A stretch of 64,000 nt of DNA from Hydractinia symbiolongicarpus (Eukaryota > Cnidaria > Hydrozoa > Anthoathecata > Hydractiniidae): NCBI RefSeq assembly GCF_029227915.1, contig NC_079878.1, positions 24,081,501 through 24,145,500 on the forward strand, given 5' to 3'. Below, piece after piece: positions 25,444 through 38,030 of the stretch. A program made the translations under genes and the position numbers. Position 1 is the stretch's first letter; each line of letters opens with the position of its first letter. Below the pieces are notes generated by a model, which saw only the letters and a list, made by a program, of their open reading frames with translations, made no database searches and was not told the origin of the DNA.

Positions 25444-27339
25444 TCACATATGTGTGACAAGCTCATTTAAAATTGCTGGATAATTTTGGTCCACTTGAAT
25501 AGCAGGAAATTCTATCGTTCTTTCTCCCTTCCCGATCCTAACAATAGCGAAATTCTGCGATGCTGACTTTTCTTTTCCAGGTTTTTGATGTAAGGATAAT
25601 TCTGGAAATAGTTTGTCAGCCAAAGCGTCGACTATACATGGATCATCGTTTTTATCTCTAGCTGGCGGTGGTGGTATTCGCTCCAAGTGGTTCTTTTTCG
25701 GTCTAAACGCAAATAAATTTTTCTTATTTTGACGTTTTTTAGTAAGATTTCAACGAAAACAGTAAAATAAACGATAAATTCGTCATTCTAGTCAAACTTT
25801 CTCCACACCTGTATGTATTCAAGTACTAAGGTGCTTATAAACAGGTTTCTTACAAACATACAAAAACAAATCAACAAACATGTGTTGATTAAGTGCGACG
25901 TACCTCCCTCTACGAACAATTAATCTTTCATCAACTTTATTTTCAAGACTATCAAATAAACTAAACAAAAGTTCGGTGTTTGGTGCAGATTTCATCTCCC
26001 ATTTCTTCTTATGGCGTGGGGAATGTCCAGGAGATTGTTTTCTTTCATCAGGCGGCGTTACAGGGCGGATATTTAACACCTCTTGATTGCTATTGCTTTC
26101 CTCTGATGAGAAAAGCGGTGGAAGTACTGAGTAGTGATTTCCAGCCAATGAACTTGTGTGAACAGATTTTGGTTCTTTCCAAAAGGATTCGGGTAATGCT
26201 CTTAATTTCATAGGAAGTGGACCTAAAATGTGTTTAGAAATTACGATTAATTTACGTTTTTTATAAGCAACTGTATATGTCCGTTTTAGCTTTAAATTTT
26301 CTAAGCGTGTATTCAAATTTCACAAAATTTCTGACCACTTGTTCTATGTTATTACTTCTTAGAACAAACTTTTCATTTTTTTTAAGAAACTACTTTGCAG
26401 GCTTGCTCGTCAGATTACATTTTTTTATGCGCAACTAAGAAATTTAGTCAGATTTCACGTTGTTTATTTTGAAACAATATCTGACATTTGGTTACTTAAT
26501 TCTATTCAAATAATTTTCCTAATTTATGTAGGAAGAAAAAGAAAAAAAGAGGTCTTATTTTTATTAAAGGAAGTTAAAAATAAAGTGTGCTGCAAAGAAG
26601 TTATCGTAGTTTTTTTTTCTTGGAGTTTTATTTTTCTTTAAAAGCCTGACTCTTTCTATTTTGTGTTACTTGTGCATATACGTACGCAAAAATGGGCAAA
26701 AGTGCGTAGCTACGAATATACACTACGTAAAAAAGAGGAATCTGTAGCGAAAATTTTATAGGTTTGAAAAGCTTCTGACTTACCTCTTGTGCTTCTGATT
26801 TTTTCTCCTCCCAGAAGTGGATCGCTTAATTTCTTTAAAAGTTTATCATTTTTTTTTAAGTTTTTCCCTTTCGAACCTAACGGTTTTAATTTTTCTGGTA
26901 AGGGAAGAAGTGGTTCTAAGTTCTGTGGTTTTCTATGTAATACAGGTTGTGTGATTGGTTGAGAGTTTAATATCCTCTTTCTTCTCCATTGTCTTGCTTG
27001 CTCTCTGCTAAAAGTTGTTACTTTCCCGCTATTTTCTTCAGAAACTTTTCCAGATTTGCTTTCATTCTTTTGTGGTACATGCTGCGAACTATCTGACAGA
27101 TTTTCAATCGGTACAAACTTTTCTATATTGCTGTCGATGCAGTTATTGTCTAATTTTTCGGAAAGTTCTCCAAAGTTTTCATTGCTTAGATCAAGTTCTA
27201 ACTCGTAATCAAAATCAAGCGTCTCTTCATCTGGCAACACATCTGAAGCGTCCGCCACCAGACCTGAGTCTGTATCCTCGATATCACTGCACTCAAGTAG
27301 TTCTTCACAATTATCTGTATATATGTATGTTTTTACCAT
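25444..27339 (-). CDS. Unrecognised conserved-looking protein, 377 aa
   Basis: Three exons: 26784-27339, 25904-26222 and 25444-25702. Junctions are in phase and total 378 codons with the stop. I do not recognise the family. Visible features: an acidic N-terminus (ECSDIEDTDSG, DEETLDFDYELELDLS), a basic segment FSREQARQWRRKR near residue 118, proline-rich LPLPEKLKPL, and a conserved-looking core LPMKLRALPESFWKEP after the first junction. Then come RPVTPPDER, a basic RHKKKWEMK, NTELLFSLFDSL and ERIPPPPARDKN. There is no signal peptide or membrane segment. Composition suggests a nuclear or cytosolic regulatory protein; this is inference. The start at 27339 is uncertain, because an AG acceptor (CAG, about 27317-27319) lies just inside the frame. 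Confidence 0.75.
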
Positions 27340-29147
27340 TATAAAAAACTTTTGCTTTTACCTTGTTTGAAAGGAAACCCAAGCAGTGTTTATTTTTTAC
27401 TCGTAAAATTTTCAGCCATCTTTCGTTTACCATGTTGTTTTCCTCGCTGTATCTATAGACGTTTATTTTTTGTCTTGTTATCATTGGTTTAAAATGATGT
27501 AATAATATTCAGAAGTTCCTATTGGCTGTATAAACAAACATTACTCATAAAATTATAATTAGAGAATGTAAAAATAGTTTACTTAAGGGTCTGTTTACAC
27601 AATTAATTTTAAAGAATGAAGAATATATTTTGTGGATTTTGCTTTCCTAGAAGAATAGAGCATAAGATTTGTTTTCATTTTTTTGCGTAGCTAGTAAGTA
27701 TCGAGTTACATTGTCTGGTTTTAATATATCTACATTCATAGTCGAAATAAATATTTTTAATGTAGAATAGGCTTTACGTTAATTATTTATACACTCCTCA
27801 TTTAACGAGTAATCTTCCCCGTAGATGCTTTTTAGCAAAAAATACGGCAAGCAACAACAAATGTGTCAACGGTGGTTGAAAACAAGTATTCTTTAGATAT
27901 TTGTTTTACAAATGCCGTAATCATAGTTCTAGTCTGGGGAATGCACATATTCTTATATTGCTAACAAAAATAACTCTCAAAGTGTGGACTCTTGAGGGAG
28001 TGGTATGAATAAGTAAAAAGAAAAAATGTTTAACAATTTAAATATTTTTTCTTTTAACAGAAGTCGAATAAAAAATAATACAAAGTCGTTGATAACTTCT
28101 ATCATGCCCGAAATTCTATAAATTAAATTATAAATTTAAAAGTCTAATATCTCGGTTGATTTTTAAAATACATTTTCTGACATTTTTTACTGTTTTTTGT
28201 ATATTTATTAATTTAAATGGGGTAATCATTTTCAGTGGAGAATGAATACACAGGAGGCGATTCAAGGATCTAACTATATATATACTCGTGAAAATTAATA
28301 CCAGCAAACATTAGTATGCTACACCGTTTAAAAAAACGCGGAAAATAACACAACCAAACCTGTACATAAGAAAAATAACACAATCAAACCTGTACATAGG
28401 AAACATACTATGTAACAGTCTCCTGTGCGGAATAAATGATTTTCAATTCACCACAAGACACAAATATGGAAGAAAACAAAATGTAGACGAACAATAACAT
28501 TGTATCAGAATCATACATATGAGCGCGAAAAAAGTTTATATTTTTTTGTCCTTAATCAAACAGAATGACCAGCGGTGTAATAACCTGGAGAATGTAGGAA
28601 AGTCAGGGAATTTCAAAACTGATTGAAATAGTCCAGGGAAAAGTCAGGAAATTTTGTGGTACAAAAATTCAACTGTCAACTTTACGTAGTAGTTGTCAGT
28701 GAAATTGTCAATTTAGTGATAAAAAAGTTGGTGAGAATAAAAATTGGCTGGCCACCATGTTACAACATACCGACCACTCACAAAAACAATACACAACCTA
28801 AATTACAAAACTAGCCATATATTATTAAAAAAAATAAAAACATACACGAGCAAAATAACAACATAATCGCATACATAAATTCGCGAAAGAGTGTGTGCGG
28901 TAAAAATTGAATAGTTTGTATGTGGAAGAAAGTTTGAGATGCAAATAAAATGTAATCCATGTAAAATCCAGCAAGGATTAAATAGCTGTGCTTGATTGCT
29001 TGATTCGTCGTATCATTTTAATTTTCATGGTACCGTGCACCAACATATTGTATCTGTCATTCATTTTTCTGTGTTTTTATTTGAAAATATTTGCAATCAC
29101 CAAAAAAAACATTTTCCAGATCTTGCATCGCTAATTTGACTAGGTAA
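27340..29147. other. Intergenic between NECAP and the unknown gene
   Basis: AT-rich, no gene found. It contains a two-copy repeat of about 35 bp (AACCTGTACATA, about 28345-28405). It must hold the 3' UTR of NECAP and the promoter of the unknown gene. Confidence 0.5.
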
Positions 29148-32100
29148 TTAAAATTGTACCCAATTCGATGATTCTTTCGAGGAGCTAAAGTAAACAGACA
29201 TAAGCTACATGTAAATCGAGAAACTTCAACGCTTTCATGCGTCTATTTAAATAAATATTGTTCTACTTTACATCATGTTGCAGCTTATTTTCTATATGCG
29301 TTTCTGAAATTCATGGTTTAGTGGAAAGAAGTATTTTTTTAAAGCGCCATTGAAAGACTTTGGACTTTCCCTTTGCATGAATTTGAGAGGGAGCAGCACT
29401 AAGATCCAAAAAATCAATCGGGAAAGACATAAGTCGAATCATGAGACATCCAAAATATGTTTTGAAAGTAATTCTCGTGAATGAAAGTATCAACAAAATG
29501 TTGACTTTTACAGCTTTTAACTAGCAGTTTCACAAAACCATAGTTGACACAGTTATAAAGAGGGTATTGGTAGTGGTAGTGTGACAAAAAAGTTAAAATA
29601 TTGCAGATTTTAGGACCGTATCTTTTTGCATATGTTAGCTAGCTAAACCTAAAATCTAGCCACGTTGTTACGAAGATGTGAATACATTTTTAGGTCTATT
29701 GTATTTGATTGTACTTGCTGACTAATTCATATTATAAAGAAAAGTTTTTTTCCTCGTGTAAAAAAAAAACGTTCTTTTCACGATTTATCGCGGCATCAAC
29801 TTTCGCGAATTGTATTTTGAATATTTCGCGGGCACTTAATTTCGCAAAAATTATTAAACTTTATTTAGCATTGATCGAAGATAAAGTAGATATTATGCAT
29901 GCCAGTAAATCTTCTTTACAACAAGCAGAGACCGTAGTATATTTTAATTTGGTAGAATCAGGTTTAAACGATCCATAAAATTTCAATTTTTACGAATCAC
30001 ATTTCTCCCAATTTCAACTTCGAAAGGTAAAGGTAGATTTTAAGTATTATTTAAAACAAACTCATATTTTTTGACAACGATTTGTAGTGTATAACAAAAA
30101 CTTACTCATTATTTGAGAACGCAGCAAAATCTCCCCAATCTGTCGTTGTCGGTTGAGAAGTCGGTTGTTGCGTCGGCGGTTGAGAAGGAGTTTGTTGTCT
30201 CGTCGTCGTTTGCGTACTACCTGGTGGCGGCGCAATTTTTGCCACACCACCGGGCGGTGGCGGAAGTATACCGATGCTCTCTGTATCTACAGAATAATAA
30301 CTGCAATTCAATTTACACATGGAAATAACAAGAAATATTCATGTTGGTCCACGTGGTTGAACACTGGGTCGGGCGAAAGGCAGAGTTGGAATATTCTTTA
30401 TGAGTACACTTGTGCAACATTATTTTGAAATCAATCAAAACTGCTGGAGTAGCTACATAAACAGTGCCGCGACCTTTGTGTAGCAGAGTAACAAGAATTG
30501 TTTGAAAAACCTGCTGATTTCAAAAAAAACGAGCGGGCTGATACCGTAAATTTTATCATGCCTTTTTTACTAAAAAAGAGTCCCTGCCTTGAAAGTTCTT
30601 GCCACTTGATTTCATTTTGCCTCACAGACTGAATAATAGTATTAACTACAACAGAACAGACGTAAACTGGAACAAACCAAAATATTTACGTACTTGCTTT
30701 CGGTCTTGGCTTCGTATCTTGTTCACTTTTATTCTAACGGTAAAAAAGAAATATTCGTTGAGCGTTAACACAACAACACATCGTTACAAAACGCCAGAGG
30801 TGTTTATTAATGTTATTCGTTTTTTGACGAGGAGTTAATTCGGTAGAGGCATTTCTAAATCAACGTTTCAATCATAGTATGAACGACAAATGGGTATTTG
30901 AACTTGTCGTATCCTAAATTCCTTTGTTATCTTGAATTTATATATATCTCGAATTGATTTTTTATTTTCTGAGGAATTTTTACATTTACTTTTGGCGTCT
31001 TATTGATGTCAAGAAAAATGTATATGCCTTAATGTCGAAAGAAAGTTTCAAAAGGCTGTTGTGGAGAACACATAAATAAACCTGATAATTACAACATAAG
31101 AAAGGAAAAGGCGTATAAAATCAAAATTGAATTTGGCGTTTTACAGGGCGGTTTTTATGTTAATACGATATTGCATATTTTCTTTTTGTAAGAATCTAAA
31201 CCTCAACGTCACTTAAAAATTCTACAATTTCAACATAAATTGATTGAGGATTGATTTTTCGTAAGCATCTGCAGGACATTTATACTGAAAATTTACATAG
31301 ATCAAAAAAACTACAAAATGCCAGAACCAGAAGAAATATCACCTTGAAACATTATCAAACAAAGAAGGCGATGGCGCGGGATACGTGGATTGTCGTTACC
31401 GAAACAATAATGTAATTGGCTACAACTGCCAAAAATAAGAATTAGCCAAATCTTTGGCGTCGATTTGATTTGAAGACTGGTCATTTAGCGCTGATTGGAT
31501 TTTAATGAGAATTGATAATTTTGCAAAACGTACTGTGAGAAATATGAAAACAGATGTAGATTTAGATTTAAAAAAAAAAATTAAAAAAAGAGAATAAAAC
31601 GTTGTAGATAATAACTTCTTTTAAAAAATTAAATGAAAAATTTATTTAAAGGCTTAGAGAGGAAGTTTTAACCTCGCGGCGATTCTATTCATTTCGAAAT
31701 ATGTTATAACGAACTAAAAAATCATGATGCATGCTAGCTTTTTGCGAAAACAATCTGTTCTTTAAGATTGTTAAAAAAAAAAAATAATAATTTTGTCATA
31801 TTAAAAAATTTTTGAAACAAAAAATCATTTAAGTACAATTACGCTAAACACGAAATAACATTTGCCAGCATTATGTTCCCGAAAAAAATTACAAGCACGC
31901 TAAATATTCGCGGTTTAAATGTCACTGATTCAAGATCAAGCAGATACACCCTACTTTTAAAAAATAACTTACTCCAAAATTTATTTTAATAGTTTGACCT
32001 TCTTTGAACCTTAAATCAAGCGGAGGGTCTGCTGTTCCAGCGGATAGATTATCTTCTACTTTTTCTCGCCTAAAAAACAAGCTTAAAATTCAATATGTGT

Positions 32101-35100
32101 ATAATATCGCAAATACTTTCAACCTACAGTTTCAGTAACTGCAGTAAGAAGAACTACTGTGTATAAAAAATAAAAAATAAAAATTACTTGAAATGATCTT
32201 GAAGAGACACGTTAAAATCAAACGAATCACCTCTGTCAGAGAAGCCCATTCCAATGAAAGCATGTCGACCTAAATAAAAGGGTACGTCATTTTAAAAAGC
32301 AAGATTGTTGCCATGGTGAAACCATTATTCCATATTTTTCATGTTGTTTCATGTTAATTTGTTTAAAAAACTTTGCAAAAAATTCTCGTTGATGTGTTTG
32401 TACAGAATACCATCAATAACATGACTGTCATCCTTGGGTTTAGCAATTTTATCAAAAACAGAGCAGTTTTTGTTTTTGGTAAAATTTTGACCCTGGTGTG
32501 AAACAATTTAAATATCTCATCTTCATCATGTTCCTTTTTTCGTCAATTTTTGTCAATAACGGACCATTCACTCTATCAATAAGTCATGGATAAATTATAA
32601 AATTTGGCATTGTAAGGAAGCCCCAATCTTTATAATTCGGTGAGATAAAAGAGAAAATATATAAGACTTTGTATATGGAACTCACAGAGGTTTTATAACA
32701 TGAACTGATGTCATCCTTGGGTTTAGCAATTTTTATCAAAAACAGAGCAGTTTTTGTTTTTGGTAAAATTTTGACCCTGGTGTGAAACAATTTAAATATC
32801 TCATCTTCATCATGTTCCTTATTTTGTCAATTTTTGTCAATAACGGACTATTCACTCTATCAATAAAAGTCATGGATAAATTATAAAATTTGGCATTGCA
32901 AGGAAGCCCCAATCTTTATAATTCGGCGAGATAAAAGGGAAAATATATAAGACTTTGTATATGGAACTCACAGAGGTTTTATAACATGAACTGATGTCAT
33001 CCTTGGGTTTAGCAATTTTTATCAAAAACAGAGCAGTTTTTGTTTTTGGTAAAATTTTGACCCTGGTGTGAAACAATTTAAATATCTCATCTTCATCATG
33101 TTCCTTTTTTTGTCAATTTTTGTCAATAACGGACCATTAACTGTATCAATAAAAGTCATGGATAAATTATAAAATTTGGCATTGTATGTATCAAACTCCT
33201 CAATAAAATGTGAGTTTTTTTATTATATTTCTTACTAATTGTATTCCTTAACTGAATCAAGTTTACAGTATGATATTGATGAGTTTTACTGATATTTTTT
33301 TGCTAACTTTGAAATTTTATTCAAACATAAGCCCCTGAACCATTGCATGAAAAAAAAACATCAAGTAGTAAACTAATGGATATGGATAAAATGCTTTACC
33401 AGAAACCCCTCAAACCACCCCCTTCATTCTTTTATAAGACACCATCAAGCAAAGACGCCGATGGTAAGGGAGAAGTGAAAGCAAACAGTGAAGTGTCAGT
33501 AAAAATGACAGTGGTTCATTTAAAGTTTTTTTATTCTCCTTTATAAATAATGTTTTTCAGATGGATGCTTTTGTTTTATTCTGTTGTCTTGTATTATTCC
33601 ACTGTGAAAACCTTATGAATTTTTATAAGCCCAGGGCTTCCATTCGATATAAAACAGTAACAGGTTGTTTGCAATCTTACCTCCATCATCTTGTATTTTT
33701 ATTACGAAGTATCTACTGCTGTCTGAAACAGATTCCACTGAAGGTCCAGGATATTCAGTAATGGGTGCCTGTGCAAACAGTTCACCTGGAATTAAATAAA
33801 CTTAAATTATATATGTACAACAAAAAACCTGAAACATAATGCTTAGTATGAAGAATTTTTTTCATTTTTTCAAAGACAAATAAACAAATAAATAAAGGGT
33901 ATTTTAGGTGAATAAAAATAAAAACAAAATGTATAAATTATCAAGCAAAAGCTTCTCGAAAAATAATCCATTATCAGTTTTAAAAAATCTTTAACAGCAC
34001 TGATGATGGATTATTTTCCATAAAGTTTTTGGTTTAAAAAATGATATTTAACTCATGGCTAAAATTACTAACACAAAGCGTATTTCAATTACAGCATAAC
34101 AAATTTTTCAAATTTACACAAAAACGTGAAGTTCATAAAGCAGTAAAAGGACAGTATAGAATAAGATAATACTGCATAAAAAAATCTATTTATAACATCA
34201 TCATGAAATATGGTTTTGAATGACTGTACCTGATGTTTTATCTTCAAATTTTATTACACATTTATTATTTATTACAACAATACGAAGTCTTCCCGACCAA
34301 TCTGGCTGATCAAGTTTCCAATCAGCAGCTCTATAAAAATAGTTAGATTACATAATAATCAAGATGTTAGCTAGAACTTTACAATTGCGGCGATTATTTT
34401 TCAATTGAGAATTTCCATAAGAGTCTCTAAGAGGACAGTCTCTACGAGAACAGCAAACCTTAAGTCATTATTGTGTTTTCTAACTCGCCTGATGTGACTG
34501 ATGCCAAACTCGCCTGATCTGACTGATGGCAAGTAAAAGTAAATGATACAAACCATCAAACAAGGCATAGCGCAGTTGCATGTTTGGATGTTAAACAATA
34601 AAAATGAATACAAATTTTTAACCGACTTTGTCAGTTAGGTTTCAAGCAAGAAATACATCAGATAGGTAACAGGGAAAACATTTTTTGCAAAAACTAGATT
34701 CGATTTTTTGGGAATTCTCCATTTAACAGCAAAATAAAGCCTAGCTAAACATTCAAATAATTATAAAAATAAAATAAAATAATTAATAGGAACATTTTTA
34801 TGCCCTTTACTTGCACTCCCCTCCCCAATGGAAAAACAAGTTAGTTTCATACGAATAGCTTTAAAAGGTGTCTACGAATCTTTTAACTTTTTGGTAAAAT
34901 CTTTATTGTTTTTTCAACATCTATCTTGAAAAAACAATGAAGATTTTACCAAAAAGGCCTTTAAAGTTTATCTAACTATATAGGATAATGACATGATAAG
35001 TTAAATACTGAGAAAAGAATTGCTGGTATAAATGATAATCAGGATAATAAATAATGATACTCATGTAAAATTTTTAACTGGACAGATAAAAACATTTACA

Positions 35101-38030
35101 TTGCCACATACCCTCATTTATATCCTTAAAACAGAGCCTGGTTTATATCAAATACAATAATGTCATGCATTACTTTCAGCGTAATTATCAAAACTTCTAA
35201 AGTCAAAAACCTTGAGAAACAATTAACATTTTTAAAGAAAATAAAAAGACTCATGGACAAATTTTTAAAATCTTTTATATAAATACAACTTCTTTTTTTG
35301 TGGGAGGTAAGCCTTATAGATTGAACACCTGAATCTGAACATTGGTTGAATAGAACAACCAAAGCAGTTGCACAAATCTTCTCAACTTAATTCTCAGTAG
35401 AACAATGGATCGTGTTTACCCTACATTGTGTAAATTTACACAGAGTCATCGTAAAAACAATAAAGAAATAGTTCAATAAAAGTTTCTAAATAAGTTTTTC
35501 CTGGATTTGTTGAAACCTGTAATAATTGCTTGAATCTATATAAATTTTCTATTGTAAACTGATAATAATGCCAGCTAAGCCAGACAGCGAAGCTCATTTG
35601 TCATTTTAGTACGCATAAATATTTCTTACCAGAGAACATTTTCAAAAAGTCAGTCAGATGTACACTTATGGCTTTTAGTCAAGTTCGGCTTATGACCTCC
35701 AGATTAAAAAGTATTTTACCTATTTGTGTATTTCAAGAAAGATATTCTTTGATAAATTGTGTCTGTTTTGGTTCTGCATACCGGGTCTGAAGTGGCTTTT
35801 CTGTGTGAATTATTCAAATCGAAATTGGAACTCTAACGAAATTCAAAATTCCTTCTCTCAAGGAACAGAAGAAGGAAAGAGAACGCAAACAGGAAAAACT
35901 GCAGAGAAAAGGTTATAAATTTTTAGCATTTTAGCACAGGGAAATAAAAAGTTTTTTTTTGCGTGTTTTATAATGGCTCTCAAATTAAGTTAATAGAAAA
36001 ACCACAGTACGTGATTTAAAGAAGCTGCTATTTATTTCTTTTTACACGAAAATAAAACCATGATTTTTTCCAAAAATTGCAGAGAAATTTGGTTGCTGGT
36101 AAAGAAAATGTTTAAAACTCCCATTTCTTGTACCTTTTCTTTGTTTCGTAATTAATTCAGTTTACAGAAAAATATATTTATATACTGTAGTAAAAAACAA
36201 TAAAATGTCATTTTTACTGTTATTAATTGATAACTCCCATTAAAGACAATGAACGCTGGGTAGTTTAATGATGTTGGCGTTATCAAATAAAAAATTAAAA
36301 AGAAGTAAAACTCAAAAGATCAATGGGCTACATTCTAAAACCCCAGAGAGTAACATGCTTTAGTGGAGACAGATAAGTAGAGATCGGCAGTTTTACCTAA
36401 TTTCTCACAAAGTCAGTCAGATGTACACTTATGCCTTTTTGTCAAGTTCGGCTTATGACCTCCAGATTAAAAAGTATTTTACCTATTATAATACCCGTAT
36501 ACGTCTGTCCGTCCGTCCGTCCATCACGCAAAATGGTAGCTTAGCTGCGCAGGTAGCAAGACGCACGCAATGCGGTATAAAAAGGACGGACGAACCCGTG
36601 GATTTTTCCATGGGCTAACGACTAGTTTTACCTATTTGTGTATTTTAAGAAAGATATTCTTTGTATCCTACAAGTATCAAATGCCCTCTGAATCCACGAT
36701 GGGATTCAGCATTCAGCAGACAACAAAATTTTGCCAGTGGTTTTTAGATCGCACAAAAATACTGATGTATTGCCAGCTAATTTTCTAAAAAAGCATATTG
36801 AAGCATACCAGGGGTATTAAACACGAAATAAGCACCAATGCAATAAATTGTGTACTCCCAACTTTGATCATTTTAAAAGCGCAGGCAACCTTAAAATATA
36901 GAAATTAGGAAAGAATTTAGAAAATGTTAAGTACATCGTGCAGAGGTTGCTGTTTGGGCATTATATTAATGTTCCGTTATTGTGAAAAAAATATTTATAT
37001 ATCGGCGTTCACCTCCGCATTAGTTAAGAACCGCATGGCTGGATTTCTTATGTAGGACCTGGTTACCAAAGACGAAGGGGGCGGGCAAAAGAAATTTATG
37101 TCTACGTAGTTTTAACTAATTCAGGAGTCGGTGAATTAGCTAAGATGGTCAGGTTGGCTATGAACAGGCTTGCTTGTGGATTAAAAGGACCAGGACTATT
37201 CAATAATTCTGAGATTTGAGTGTCCGACCAAGACGGAAATATATCGGACGTTTTAACCAACAAAAGTTCGAAACGAGCTAGGACATGTCCGACCAAACTG
37301 GGAATGTGGCGGAAGTTTTAATCACACCCCGAAACGATTTAGGTGTGTGCTAAGGCGCATGCCTCTCCTGAAAAAGATGCCTTGAGACACTAAATGTAAA
37401 GTTTTTTTAGCGAAAAATATGGCAAGCAAAATTGCTCGCATAGACACTCTGACGCGAACAATTAATTGCTCGGGAGGTTATTTGCTCATGGCAAGGCATG
37501 ATATATGTGATTGAGAGGATTAGTTAAGATGGAGAACACTAGAACCAGCAGCACTGTAGCTTAGTGGTTATAACTCCACGAATCCAGGGTTCGTCCTGCT
37601 TGGCAGCGATTTAATATGGGTTAGTAAATTTTACATTAGGTCCAGGGTTAATCAATGTCATGTGAAGGAAATTGAGATGGTACAGTGTGGACCGTTGGAT
37701 GTTGCAGGAATGTTGCAGGGAGTTGTCTGGTAGAGTGCAGGCCATAATTGGGTCTGCACGTATCCCAAAATTAGCATTAAATACTCCAGGACTCCCCATC
37801 TAAACCATGGTCCTTCCTGGAAATAATAGAGAGGGTATATCCCTCAATATTTGTTAGGCTAGCCATGTAAAATATCTATATATCTATATATCTATCTATC
37901 TAGCTAAATTGTAGGAAATGATAAATAAATAAAATACAAACCTGTAGCCTCGACTACTCTGTCTTGGAGGGATCTTGTATACAAATACTTCCTGCTTTAC
38001 ACAAATAATACGTTCGTAATCATCTCCCAT
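29148..38030 (-). CDS. NECAP: NECAP endocytic adaptor (adaptin-ear-binding coat-associated)
   Basis: A clathrin-coat accessory protein that binds the AP-2 complex. Exons in order: 37942-38030, 34230-34330, 33681-33785, 32188-32269, 31973-32069, 30694-30733, 30106-30296, 29148-29184. Coordinates and phases agree for all, except that exon 7 starts at 30286 (span 30106-30286). The product is 243 residues. The N-terminal PHear fold is recognisable: [64 protein letters not shown] and LQDHFK. Then come [13 protein letters not shown] and the linker KPRPKA from a 40-bp microexon. The tail is Pro/Thr/Gln-rich with ILPPPPGG and DWGDF, and ends in the AP-2 ear motif WVQF, encoded by a 37-bp last exon. 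Introns 1 and 3 are rich in repeats. Confidence 0.95.
32411..33188. repeat. 286-bp tandem repeat, 2.7 copies
   Basis: In NECAP intron 3. The landmark TCATCCTTGGGTTTAGC recurs at about 32428, 32711 and 32997, with spacings of 283 and 286 bp. Copies differ at few positions, so the duplication is recent. Open frames of 68 codons in each copy are shadows. Confidence 0.93.
34887..34956. repeat. 31-bp-arm palindrome
   Basis: Arms 34887-34917 and 34926-34956 with a single mismatch (a G-U pair in plus-strand RNA) and an 8-nt loop. It lies in NECAP intron 1. It could fold as a long RNA hairpin from either strand. Confidence 0.9.
35645..35755. repeat. Duplicated 110-bp segment, copy 1
   Basis: It shares AAGTCAGTCAGATGTACAC and TTCGGCTTATGACCTCCAG with 36408-36664. 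It is the uninterrupted copy, so it shows what the second copy looked like before insertion of the 138-bp element. Confidence 0.88.
36488..36625 (+). mobile_element. 138-bp short interspersed element with 11-bp target duplication
   Basis: Inserted in copy 2 of the duplicated segment. TTTTACCTATT occurs on both sides (36477-36487 and 36626-36636) and once in the uninterrupted copy at 35645-35755. The element begins ATAATACCCGTATACG, contains a GTCC(G)TCC run and a GGTAGCTTAGCTGCGCAGG core, and ends GGCTAACGACTAG. An inverted copy is in the Wnt gene at about 42164-42293, and a decayed piece lies near 46300-46335. There is no coding capacity. The length of the target duplication suits a retroposon, but no pol III boxes are certain. 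Confidence 0.85.
37548..37872 (+). repeat. tRNA-derived SINE, copy B
   Basis: In NECAP intron 1. A box TAGCTTAGTGG at 37557-37567 and B box GGTTCGTCC at 37588-37596, followed by the same body as copy A and ending at GGCTAGCCATGTAAAA. A TATC microsatellite (about 37873-37903) follows. Confidence 0.87.

Noticed and set aside
27361-27450. Upstream exon for the unknown gene, with ATG GTA AAC and a GTAAAA donor
   Set aside because: Its phase (0) does not match the required phase at the 27318 acceptor, and the implied intron is only about 50 nt.
32584-33076. Two nearly identical 68-codon minus-strand frames
   Set aside because: They are shadows of the 286-bp tandem repeat in a NECAP intron, with no conserved content or splice context.
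37195-37320. Two diverged copies of a GTCCGACCAA... unit
   Set aside because: Similarity is limited to short blocks; too weak to call a repeat family from this window alone.
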